A DNA stretch of 64,000 bases, taken from the NCBI GenBank assembly GCA_037576195.1, contig CM075101.1:248001-312000 (forward strand). The letters run 5' to 3'. The position numbers were made by a program, and so were the translations under genes. Of the stretch, positions 1 through 11,100 are shown piece by piece (the stretch's first letter is position 1; each line of letters opens with the position of its first letter). A model generated the notes under the pieces. The model did no database searches. It had not been told where the DNA came from and saw only the letters and a list, made by a program, of their open reading frames with translations. Source of the DNA: Phytoseiulus persimilis (lineage: Eukaryota; Arthropoda; Arachnida; Mesostigmata; Phytoseiidae).

Positions 1-1243
1 TTTTTCGTCGCTGTTTCCAATATTTTATGTCGACAGTATGATTGAACTACCGTCGGCAACTGCTATATCGAGTGGGTCTCTTAGGGCTGGTAAAAACGAC
101 GTGTAACGAGTCTCGAATCTTTTGAGATCTTCCTGCTCGGGGGAAGTTTGTCATCTAGCCAGTAGAGCCGGTTTCATCCGATTCGCGCTATACTAGTCAG
201 ATCCTCGACGCACATTGAAAACGGTAAACACCGCTCAGCTGATTCTTGTTGGAGCCACCTGTGCTCGCCATCTGTGATCGACGCGAATCCTCCTTCCTCT
301 GCTGTATTACGCTCACAGCTTAGAGCGGGGATGGCAATCAAAGCCAAATGCGTCACAATTAGTAGAGAAGGGAAAGGAATCGCGCTCGGCACCGCACAGT
401 CGGCATGTCGTTTCAGGAGCTCGTTTTTCGAGCGTTTTTAACCATTAATTTTCCATCAATCCCATGCTTCTCACGGAGCAGATGATGGATGATGTCATTT
501 CACATGATATTTTGGCCACGCAATACGATCGAGCTTGATATGAGCTCGAATGTCGCTTAGAAACAGGATTGAAACGCGTCACCATGCTCGAAAAAGAAGA
601 AATCTTCTAAATCGGCTACGCGACAATTCCGACCCGGACGAAAGTACATACGACAATAATGGAAACTCTCGACGCGTTTGAATGCAAATCGTTGTGGCGA
701 ACGACAGCGCAGACTATTTCTCAAAACAATGTGTTCCAATAGCGTTCGATCGCCGTCGAGAAACGAGAACATCTCTCCCGTGAGAATCATCGCCGTCCGG
801 ACAGACAGGTTCCCGACAATTCGACTCATCTCCATCATCCGCATTGTCGTCGCCGGGACCAGCGGTGACAGAGAACTAATTACCGCTTTTTGGTGAATTG
901 AAGACGATAAATTCTCATTTCTGCGGACGTTTCGGCTTCGTTGCTAAGCTATTCATTGAAACGAACGCCGGGTCGGTAGCGACAGTAAACAGAAAGCGGA
1001 ATAGTGGTTGGATTCGTCGATCCAACGGCAGAATGGAGGACGCATAACGATTCGTTGGTGCCACCGTTCGTCCTTTGTTCGGCTTCTGATTCTCGAACTG
1101 TGATATTTTAATGGTGCCAAGCTGGCAAGTGCCGTGGGTCCGGCCATCGTCTTCCTCTAGAATATTGAACTTTGGACGGGTGATTGGATTTTGATCGTAT
1201 TCGCAGAGATTCCCATCGAGCTGCCGGAATTTTCTGAACTTAC
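1..1243. other. Intron of the Pax3/7 gene (left part), no exon recognised
   Basis: This stretch lies downstream, in minus-strand sense, of the GTAAGT donor at 1243. It should be intron leading to homeodomain exons. I looked on the minus strand for a homeodomain signature (a WFxNRRAR-like block) and found none, so those exons lie left of the window. The minus frame stays open for about 100 codons past the donor, but that extension has no Pax similarity and is probably intronic read-through. Confidence 0.6.
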
Positions 1244-3998
1244 ATTCATCCTTCCTGGAGTCTGCGAGTATCCCATCGATCGTGTGTTTGTGCTGCTTAT
1301 TCTGCATCTGGAGCGATGTCTGGATTCCGAGACCCATGAGATCATGAGCTAGACTCATTTCGAATTTTTCGTCGTCGTGTGGACTCGATGTCTCGTTCGG
1401 GTAGGAACCGGGAGAGGACACTCCTCCTGCGGGAGGAGCTCCGTTGCCTCGCAGGAGACGAGAGATCGAGCTCACGCTGGGCGCCGTGTTCCGATCGCAA
1501 ATGCCCTCCTTGACGAGGCGATCTCTGATCTCCCACGAGAAAATTCCGGGATTTTCCCTTTTGTAATCCTCGATGCGTTTCTCGACGTCAGGTGTCGCCA
1601 CCCTGGGCTTGGAGCCTCCGATAACCCCTGGTCGTATCGATCCGGTTTCCTGAAAACGTCTCGATTAGTTAGTCGGCCGGCACATGATCGATGCCGCAGT
1701 TGCGCCCGCGTTGAAGGTTCGCTCGCCCGAGAAGCGCGTCCATCTATCAGCTGATGAGTCCTTTCACTCGGCCGCCGTTTGACGGAATCGACGAGCCGCG
1801 GAACCCGCGTTTGAGCCCGCGCCGTTTCCTCATCCAAAGGCAGCGGACAGCAGAACCATTCCCTCTCAGATGTTGGGCTAATTGCCGCACAGCCATGCGC
1901 CATGAAATAATAGTCTCTGAGCGGCTGGCTGGCAGCTCACCGGTCGAGTTGTTCACATGCATGGATCATGTAGGAAACAATTACTTAACAGAAGCGGCTC
2001 ACAAGTTTGCCAGAAAAACATCCAAGCCGCAAGACAGAGCCATCCAGCAGAACCGCTGAGGGGAACTGACGAAGCCAGAACTCAGCAACTCGGGTATCCT
2101 CCGGACGACGGGTTCCAAGTTGCGACTCTCCTCAGCAAGAGATAACGCGAATGGAGCCTCCTCTCCGAGTTTGTCAGCAACCAGCGGTCGACCCCGTCTT
2201 CGGATCAGACCTGACGGACGGAAAATCTCTATCGCGCCAACGACAACGGAGGAAATGTAGCGGATGGTCCTCGCGGATTCCCATCGTTCTGACTTCGATA
2301 GGGCCGAGCCGATAGAAAGCAGAACGAGTCTCCCTTAGGCGGCCGAATCAACTCCTCACATCGATGACGACATTGCCGAGACCTTCGCAGCGGACGAATG
2401 AAGCCTCATAAAAATAGTTTGACAGCGAAGCAAGATAGAGAGAGCATGACTGGGTAGGCTGGCTAGTCAGTCAGTCAGTGACTCTCTCCCGCTGGAAAGC
2501 AACAGAAGCTCGGATCTGCGACGACCGCGGCCGCATCCATAATAAGATGGGGACAATGCGGAATAAGCTGCTCGGCTCGATGAGATTATCGTCATCATGA
2601 GTAGAGGAGATTGTGGTGAAGACTCAGAACTGTGGCCCTTCTCTTTGTCGTTTGCTCTCAATGCAAGTGTTGGGAGTTCTGAAGTGACAGAGCTCGGTGC
2701 GGTGTCCTGCTCAATTCCCGAATCGAAACACTCGCACGCACCCATGCACTCAGACACAGACAGAGATACGTGAACAACGAACAAGTAGGCAAGCAAGCAA
2801 CAACTGCTCCCTGACGCGGCGCCACCACAAAGCAGCGCTTCTAGCGAGCAGCACTACTTTACAGCCGACTCGGCAGTAAACAACATACGATACGCTCAGC
2901 ACATAGACAAGCCGGTAGCGTAACACTAGCGGCATTGTGTCAGACTCCGTCTTAGGTGATGGCTTATTTTTCAACATCATCGACATTATTGTTATCATCA
3001 TCATGGTCGAAAGCTGCCGCCGCTATGCATTCAATAATGCTGTGGCGTGATTTTGCCAGATGGAGCCGGATATTCACCCAGCACCGGTACCGGCGGCAGC
3101 ACCTCCAGCGGCATCGCCATCAGAAGCAGCAGTAGCGCCGCTCGACTCTCAGTCACTCTTTCCGATACCGCCGTTTTGAGTTCAAAGCCGCGCAGCGCCA
3201 TAGGATTCTAGTAGGCACTGGGAGGTGCCCAGTTCGACCTCAAACAGGAAAAAAATCGACACTGCTCGGAATCCTGCGCTCCAGCTCGTCTTGGATGGGC
3301 GAGGGAGAATTCCTGCGGCATCCGATGATCATCGATTCCAACTGACGCCGCCGCTGCGATTCTCCCGAACATATAGGCTAGGAACGCCTTTCCGAAGGTT
3401 CGTGATTTGACATAATTTTCCCAGAACTGGGTACGGAGAATGAATTCACGTTATGGTACGGAATTTGAATTTCCGCAGATATCAGCCTGATACAGGAATT
3501 CATTTTCCGTACTCCGGAGGATGATGTCACGAACCGTGAACGATGTGCTCCGGGACCGCGAGGAAACCGGTTACCTGACTCTCTTCCTTTGGAGCGCGAA
3601 GCCAAACCTACCACCACGCGTTCCCGTCAGGATGCGAGACGCGTCTCCGAAGTACCCGGAGTCCGGTGAGCAGTGTTCCTCAAATACTTTCCGCTGAGGA
3701 GCGATTCTCGCCCCTTGGTCCCCACCGTTGAATCGGCGAAAGTCGGTGCGGGAGTCTCTGCTATGGAATAAGAGGGAGTTTCCATCTTTCCTGAAACGTC
3801 GATGCATTACCTGGTATCGATTCAGAATTTTTGACACGCAGCCATGAGAAACTCGTAACTGACGGGAGATCACACATGGCCGAACACCAGCAGCGGCCAT
3901 TTCAACGATTTTCAAGCGAACATGGGTCGGTAAGGGTCTTCCATTGATGAAAACTCCTCCGAGTTGATTCACACGTCCTTGCCCGGTGAATGGGAAAC
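1244..3998 (-). CDS. Pax3/7: Pax3/7-family (gooseberry/paired-type) transcription factor, two paired-domain exons, partial
   Basis: DNA-binding nuclear transcription factor; Pax3/7 genes act in segmentation and neural patterning in arthropods. Two minus-strand exons are seen: 3998-3811 and 1649-1244. The first opens after a TTTTCAG acceptor and encodes [20 protein letters not shown] through ILNRYQ, ending at a GTAATG donor. The second opens with [16 protein letters not shown] after a TTTTCAG acceptor and runs through [16 protein letters not shown] and [11 protein letters not shown]. Together they give the complete, uninterrupted paired domain of about 125 residues, followed by a serine/proline-rich linker and the octapeptide [15 protein letters not shown] donor follows in phase 1. 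The junction between the two exons is phase 0, and the first exon needs one base from an upstream exon. The FPF-x-GQGR lead-in resembles gooseberry more than Pax6 or Pax2/5/8, and the octapeptide excludes Pax6. The homeodomain and the true start codon are not in the window. Confidence 0.95.
1263..1286 (-). other. Octapeptide (eh1-like) motif HTIDGILA of the Pax3/7 gene
   Basis: Eight codons read HTIDGILA on the minus strand, 54 residues after the end of the paired domain. In Pax3/7 and Pax2/5/8 proteins the consensus HSIDGILG recruits Groucho/TLE co-repressors. The match is 6 of 8, with conservative changes. Its position between the paired domain and a downstream homeodomain exon is as expected for Pax3/7. 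Confidence 0.88.
1650..3810 (-). other. Pax3/7 intron (2161 bp) splitting the paired domain
   Basis: Bounded by a GTAATG donor at 3810 and a TTTTCAG acceptor at 1650, phase 0. It contains a short (AGTC)n run near 2464-2480, a palindromic element at 3397-3535 and an isolated hAT-end-like string at 3671. I see no other exon on either strand. Confidence 0.85.
3397..3535. repeat. Short palindromic (fold-back) element inside the Pax3/7 intron
   Basis: GGTTCGTGA at 3397-3405 is mirrored by TCACGAACC at 3527-3535. Inside these, GACATAATTTTCC faces a complementary GATGATGTC end, and a TACGGAGAATGAATTC block faces GAATTCATTTTCCGTA. The GACAT...TTTCC termini and internal GTACGG blocks resemble the MITEs at 4508 and 41167. 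I could not identify a target-site duplication, so membership in that family is tentative. Confidence 0.6.
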
Positions 3999-4507
3999 CT
4001 GAAAATCAAAGGATTCGCACACTGTATTCAAAGGAAAAAGCTCGGAGGAACGCGCTTCGAGGGTAAGATCGGTCGTTCCTTTCTTCGCTTTCATCACAAA
4101 CAGCTAACGAAGCTGACTATTCGAACAATAAACTGTGGAATCCTCTATCACGAGGTACGGAGGGTTGTTGATCGAGGAATTTTCAGGGCTTTTGGAGACA
4201 AGCTGGAAACTCGACCGCGCGAACGAGAGGCGTCAAACTACGATGTGGAAGCTCAGCTTCGCTGAGCTGCGACCGCTCCATTCGGGGAAGGAGTTGTATA
4301 CTTGCGACTTCATTGTGAACTCAATTGCCCTCCGACGGAACTCGCGGGATTCGTCGTTCGCCTCGCGGCGTGTCAGCCGGCCGAGACAGCCGGAGCTGTC
4401 TCCGAACTATCTGGGATGTTTGAGCTCGGGTGAAATTCGATGATGGACTCGCATCTCACGGGAGGCACCAATCATAGCGTTCTAGTAAGAATTTAGTTGG
4501 GCGAGCC
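3999..4507. other. Intron or upstream region of the Pax3/7 gene, nothing recognised
   Basis: Immediately upstream (minus-strand sense) of the acceptor at 3999. The first Pax coding exon should lie somewhere to the right, ending in phase 1, but I could not pick it out. The last 8 bases (GGCGAGCC, 4500-4507) are the left target-site copy of the adjoining MITE. Confidence 0.5.
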
Positions 4508-5116
4508 CAGACATCAATTTCCGTATTACGGAGTACGGAAATTCTTAGCCTTAGAAGCATTGAATATAGACGAAAAAGTCTTTGAGTGAAATTGTTCACC
4601 GCAATGAGCTTTAAAACATTGCTTCGTTGTTTTCACTTTTTCCTCTCCATCCCTTACGGTGCTAGATAGGGGAAAATGATGAAGAGCTTCTTTGTCCACC
4701 TCTTCGTGCTGAACAATTTCGGTCATGAGACTTTTCCGTCTATCTCAACTCGTTCCTATACAAATGAGGGAAACTCTCGCGAGAGTTCTCAAAAATTCCA
4801 AGGTCCGATTATCGCACTTAGTCTTATGAGCCCAGTTGTGGAGCCCACGTTTTTTCGAGTTTCCGGCAGAATCGTTGGGAATAGACGGAAAATTGTCATG
4901 ACCGAAATCGTTCAGAAAAGTGAGGCAGACAAAAAAGCTCTTCATCATTTTCATCTATCTAGCACCGTGAGGGAGTTGGAGGAAAAAGTGAAAACGACGA
5001 AGCGATGTTTTAAAGCTCATTGCGGTGAACAATTTCACTCAAGGTCTTTGTGCTCTATCGTCAATGCTTCCGAGGCTAAGAATTTCCGTACTCCGTATTA
5101 CGGGAATTGAAGTCTA
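4508..5116. mobile_element. hAT-like non-autonomous fold-back element (MITE), 609 bp
   Basis: The element is almost entirely an inverted repeat. The left arm (about 4508-4750) pairs with the right arm (about 4876-5116) around a loop of roughly 125 bp. The left end reads CAGACATCAATTTCCGTA; the right end, reversed, reads TAGACTTCAATTCCCGTA. It is flanked by the 8-bp direct repeat GGCGAGCC at 4500-4507 and 5117-5124. An 8-bp duplication with ends starting (C/T)AG is the hAT hallmark. Open frames within it are mirror-image reading of the arms and not genes. No transposase is present, so mobility would depend on a helper. Confidence 0.88.
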
Positions 5117-8100
5117 GGCGAGCCTCACTTTCACCACCGCCCTCGAGAATCCTCCTGTTTCACGCAACACTTTTGGCGCTGAGACCGCAGAACGTCAGAC
5201 GTTCAGTCTCATGTTTACAGGGCATTGAGAATCCGTAGTCATCGGTGAGTGTGCGAACATTTGTCTTGAGGCTCGTTTGTTACTCATTGAGCGGCTTTGT
5301 CCGAAAGCCGACACGACGAGTCGGTCGGCTCGGCGTTCGCCCGCTCGTCTGCGTTCGTTTCCTGAAGGCGGCAAAAGTTCGATGGTGCTCACGTGTCGAG
5401 AGACCACCAATCATGAGGGATTTCATTCCTTTTCTTGATTCACATTGACTTCAGCCGACGAAGACGCAGAGAAACGAAGCGACGCGAGCGACCCAAGATG
5501 CGCGAGGAAAGAAAACAAGAGATAAACCGATATCGTATCGAGTTTGTCGCTCGGAATGATTATGACGATTAATGAAAGTGATCAAGTTCGCCCTACCAGT
5601 GTCTGTCTGGATTGAAAAGATGCTGAGCCAGCCGAGGCGTAGAAAAACTTACAAAGCTCTGATCTTTGATCACCGTTTCAAAGCGTTCTTGCCGCTGCCT
5701 CACACCATGAAGGAGCTGAGGGGAGGATATTTCCCGTATGGTGCTGTCAAGACGCGAAAAGGGCTCGCTGAAATCCTCTCTGAGCGTTAGAGTACAGGAC
5801 GATGTCGACTACGAATCGACGCGTCCGACAATGACCGTTGGCAACCGTGCCGATGAGCAAAGGATGAACCATGATATCAGTCAAAGATGAGCAACCGCAC
5901 ACAGCCAGGAGTGAAAGAACGGAGAGCGCTCCAGTTGTTCATCATCGACAGTATGATCCTGGTCCAACGTGTTCGGTGTGTAGGAGCTAGTCGATGGACC
6001 GGCATGAGTGGGATCAGGTGTGAATGTTCGCTCTCTTCGAGCGCGGATGACTGCACGTCAGAGCTCAAACCTCTAAGCTCAAAGAATCGAACCGAATAGC
6101 CGCGCTTCAGACACCCTGGAACTACCGAGAAGTCTGTTCTGGGAGATTTACTATCAGCCGTTTGGTCAGACACAAACTCTGTAACTTAATGAGGATCTTT
6201 GACTTGTTGTCCTCCGCGCGCAACATCACCTTCGAAAAGAGACTCGGCGGATTCCTTCCGCACGTTCCACCTCGATGGCTCGTTATTCACTTTCGCTGCG
6301 GTTCTTCCCCCAGCTTCTAGGAACAGACAGGATCGATTTGAATGCGAAACATATTCAGATGTATGTATACTTAATTCGATGCGTTCGGCGTGAGCAACTC
6401 CGAAAATAAAGCAGGCGCGTTCCGTTTTGTTCTAGTTTTGCCTCCGGAAAGGAGCTTCCGAAAGTGGGATTCCGACGTTTGAATGACGGCATCGCGAAAT
6501 CATCAGCACCCGCTGATTCCAGAGATCCGGGAATGATCGCGAACCCCCGCGTGATAAACGTTCTCAGTAACGCCTGTGATTTGAAGTTGCTCCAGAGGTA
6601 TCAGTTTCTCAAGCTAAGACCGAGCCGAGGACGATTCTCGAGCCGGGCGGTGTGTCATTTGGCGAGTGAGTTTAGCTCGATGGAGAGGGACGCGCTCTAT
6701 CCGGAATCCATGGAACCGCTCCGAGAACCCCGAAGACGTGCAGAGTCTCCGGCCGTGCCACAGATCTCTGGAGGCTCACCGCTGAAGTTTCCGTTCCCTT
6801 GCAAGGGCTGGGAGTGAGCTCAGGGAACTGAACGACTCTCATCGGACCCCACAGCCGGACCACCGTTGTCTCGGCCGGGTGGAACAGCAGTGACTCGACT
6901 CTGTTGCTCTAGACCAATTCAGAGACCGTGTCGGGTTCCAGAGTCCGCGAGTGAATCATTGGAGATCGCGCTGACGGATTATAATTGTTTGTAAGCTCGA
7001 ACCGGGGGATCGCCGTCGCAGAGGCAAAAGCTCACCGAAGGCTTTGGAACCCGATCGATGGCGATGCTGCGAGGCCGTCCTCCTAATCGGCCTGGGAGTT
7101 GTTCTCGCTCCAGACCAGTGTTCCTCAACCCTTGCACCTTCCCTCCTCACTTCCAGCCAGCTCTTGAGAATTTCGTGGGTTCGGAACGGATTTTCTACAC
7201 AGCCGTCTAATCGCCCGTGTTCATTTTTTCCGATGTCCGCGACCTTCCCCGATTCTTCGTTCGTGGAGTCACTCGACCGTCACTCGTTCTGAACGATTTC
7301 TGCGAGATATTCCACGCCGCAAAGCGTTCATCGGATCCGAACGAATCGACGGGGACTGCGACACCTTCCACTCTCGGGATATCATCTCAGAACTACACAC
7401 CGCATGAGGGCGAAGACTCTACCCGCGGATTACCGAAGATCGGAGCCTTCCACATCACCCTCCTCGAACCTATGAGAGCTGCTCCGTATATCGTACCTAC
7501 TTCCACACGAACACCTATCAGTAGGGCAGACCGGCGTTCCCAAAACGAGTGCGAGACACGGCAGGAAGACTTCGGGCGTGATTGTTCGTAGAATCTAGTG
7601 CCGCAGCCTCTGGCAAGAACTCGCGGAATCGCAAACCCGGCCCATGAGTCCGATCTTCTCGACTGACCTGAAATATCCGCACATCGGTCGGTTCAAAACG
7701 GTCCTCCCCCATCTCCGTTGCATCGGGTATGGCGGAGAAAGTTCAGTTAGGGATCGATGGAAAACTATCGCTGCCTCTAACTGTTCCGGAAAAGTTATTG
7801 CGTTGCTCGGCGCGGATCTACGGTGCTCCGCGAGTAGACCTGAGGATCTCGCGCCTCATTCACGCAGTTCGCCCCCCTACATCCTCCCCCCACGGGGCTC
7901 TGGAACCGGGAGGTTGCCACAGTAGCGGAGCATGCGGGGAGCTTTCTGAGCCTAAAGTCCATGGATCAGTTTCTCCCCTAATGTGCAAATATTCGCCGCA
8001 GACCGTCGAAACATCGTGTGGGAGAATCCGCGGAGATATTTGCGATGGGGGAACACGTCTCTGTCTGTTGTTAATCGCAAAGAGGTTTTCTCACCTTGGA

Positions 8101-11100
8101 AGGGGTATGCAGTCAATAACGGCCGTATCGAGGACAATGCTGTGGACACTGCCATGGCTGATTTATGCGCCGTGTGCGCCGCTGAGCTTTGGGGCGTTGC
8201 TCCATTGTTGAACGAAGCCCATGCGGATTGGGTGCAATTGGGTTCGAGGGTTCCCATCGCTTGCCACGAGCCTTCTCCAGCGCCAGCCATTTGAGCTCAC
8301 TCTCCTATCGACAGAGAGTCAGCGTGATTGAGCCGTTGCTCCGGCTCTTACGGCCGCTCAGGTAAGTTGGATCTCAGGAACAATTTGGGCTTTCGACGGG
8401 GCTTGCCCGCGACCCGGATTTTATCCGGAGGACGCCGCTTTCGGCTTCGATGGCGCACGCTTTAGTCAACCACGGTTGCACATAGTCACTCACGGAGAAC
8501 ACTCCCGCTATCCCGCTTTTTCGAGACCATCGGCCGACGATGAATCGGCGGGATTCGACCAACTTACGGAGGGAAATGCCGGTCGCTCGTGTGCCCAAGC
8601 GGGCAAGCTGACCGAGGGAAAAACTGCGTCGCAGAAGAACACGGAAACAGTCTCGATGATGTATCCAACAACGATGTGAACCGAAACCCGACTGGCATCC
8701 AAATGAATCTGGCGTCACGTCTCGCCGATACGCTCTGGATAAACGGAGAGGCGGTCGTCGGGAGGCGTGTGCTCAAACCCGAAGCGCCTCCCCGCCCGAC
8801 CGCCGCCAACCAGCGAGCGAGCGAGCGAGCTGCCACCGCCCTCACGGTCGGTTGCCGCTGCAGCGTTCCCTTTGCAGAGGACCGAACGCTCGGCGGCCAA
8901 CAGGAAACCAGCGAGCAAATCAAGGAACCCGCCGAGCTCCGTTACAGTCGGCGGAAGGCAACGCTCTGCTCGCCCGATGGATGGATGAATAGATTGGAAA
9001 GTATAATAAACCCTGGAGGGAGGGAAGAAAGAAAATGATAATGGTTGCGGAAAACACGATGCGTCCATAGAACGTGGCGGCTAGGAATTGTGGAAGCTCT
9101 TGCCGTCAGTCGTTCGTTTTCTCGCTCGCTTGGTCTGCCTGATGTCGGTCTGCCCGATCGCTCGGTGGCTCGCTCAATTCAATGCTCACTCGGTCGCTGC
9201 GTCTACCTGACCATTCTGTAACTGCTCGCCGTTCACTTGCTCGGCTCGATGGGAGGACAACCGGAATTGCTCGCGCAAGAAAAATGACGGAAAAAAGTGA
9301 GCCGACCCGGCCGAAAAACGGATGAGTGCAACGGAAATGACGGCACACAAAATATCAAGACGAGACGGCTCGAGAACACAAACTGGCCCGGTACCTTTGT
9401 TTGGGTACTTTTTTTCTCTCGGTTCCCTCATGATCGGCGGTGTCGATTCCTCGTTACTCCGGAGCTTTTCTCCGCCGATTATCGCCAGCTATGTTCCCGT
9501 GCTATCGATCTGAGGTTTGTCGTCAATCACAGCCGATGACTGTGGATACTCCGCCGGGATACAAATCGGTACACTGCCACCCGGAGGATGAGCCCAAGAG
9601 AGAGCGGGTCGAGCGATCGACTGGCTGACTCGTTTCTCAAGATCCCTTATTCGACTGATTATGAAAACATGAGCGGGGCACGCGGTCAGAACACCCTGTC
9701 CGAAGAGCTTCGTCTGCTCGTCACGCCCTTGACCGATGGATCTACACATGGATAGCTGCTGAAGCAATCAAATGTGGAAGCACCCGATCTAATCCCGGAG
9801 GCTTCAGTAGAGCTTGAGGAAAACTTCTCGCCCTCTCTCCCTCTGTAGAAGCCGTTAAACTAACGGTTCTCGGCCCCCACCAGACTCCGGAGTTATGACG
9901 AATCCGCAGCGCTGCACAGGGGTCGCGACCAGGTCACTTGGTGAATCTCGCGAGAAGACGCGCTTGAGACCTGCTCTCGCGGCATCTTTCGTGTATGCCT
10001 CGAGGAATCTGGTAAGATGAGCCCTACGTCGGAACGGGTCGATCCAAGTCCTGGAAAGAGACAGGGAGTTCAGCGTAACTCCTATGGATGAGTCGCGACT
10101 GTGAAAGACGTCTTGTACATGGAAGATTTATTCCTATTTTTTCTTGCGAGCAACTCACAAAGGGTTGACCCTAAGGTTCACAAGAGTTACTGCGAGTGCG
10201 AAAAAGGGAAATGAGAGAAGTTAGGAGAGCCATAGGGAAATAAATGCGCATGACCCTGAAGAATGGAAAATTCAGCCGGACGTTTGCTTGAAAGCAGTCT
10301 CACGCAGAGCTCGGTGGCACAGGCGGAAATGCAATCGAAGCAGCCGAAATCCGATTCTGACCCTGAGATTTCGGAGATCGCTTGCATCGTCCGACGACGT
10401 GTAGGAGCGTGAACTCTTGTCGACCTCTCCACCAACGGAAAAAAAGACGAGCTGTTCATGAACATGAAAATCCAAGAAATAGCCGGCGCTTAGTGATCCG
10501 ATTTCACGCTCGGTGTTGCTACCGCTGCCGCTACCAGAATCAATGAGAGTTGCCCGCTGTCGAACGAAAGAAATCGAACGGCAGCTACGAAGACCCTGGT
10601 CACCGCCGCCATGGCTGGAGAGGAGACATATTGATGATGAGACTGTGTACATATCGAGCGACGACATATGTTAGAGCGGCCTCGGTTTGCCGAGTCGTCC
10701 GAAGTTCCGCCGTCAACAAACGCTCGGGCACATTCGGTTGCGCATGAGATCGTCTCATTGTGGTTCGGTCGTCATTCGAGGATTCCGAGACAAGAGTTCT
10801 TCTATGAGGACGCTGAGGGCTGGAAGGCCAGATCCCTCGGTCGGAGGGGAAATATGGTGAGGTATCGGTTCACCCGCGACATCGTCAATCCGATGAATCG
10901 TGAAAGCAGCACCTTGGTGTGCTTTTCCGCCAGCAGCAGGCGATCTTGCCGGCAGGCAGGCAGGCCGGCCGGCTGGCTGAGTGGAATTCCAGCGAGATTT
11001 ATACCCAGAACACGCCTCAGAAGCTCCCATATTATATGACGTCGATCACGGAATACTTTGGCAACTGGAACTCATAACATGCATATTTCGTGTTCGTCTG

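Noticed and set aside
1157-1243. Continuation of the Pax3/7 frame past the GTAAGT donor
   Set aside because: A strong donor directly follows the octapeptide region, and the extension has no similarity to Pax linkers, so it was treated as intron.
4676-5110. 144-codon open frame in the fold-back element
   Set aside because: It is read from the two arms of the palindrome; the opposite strand gives near-identical frames. The element has no transposase similarity.
8476-9038. Overlapping frames on both strands of 110-150 codons
   Set aside because: They run through (GCGA)n and other low-complexity sequence; several frames are open at once, which signals composition and not coding.
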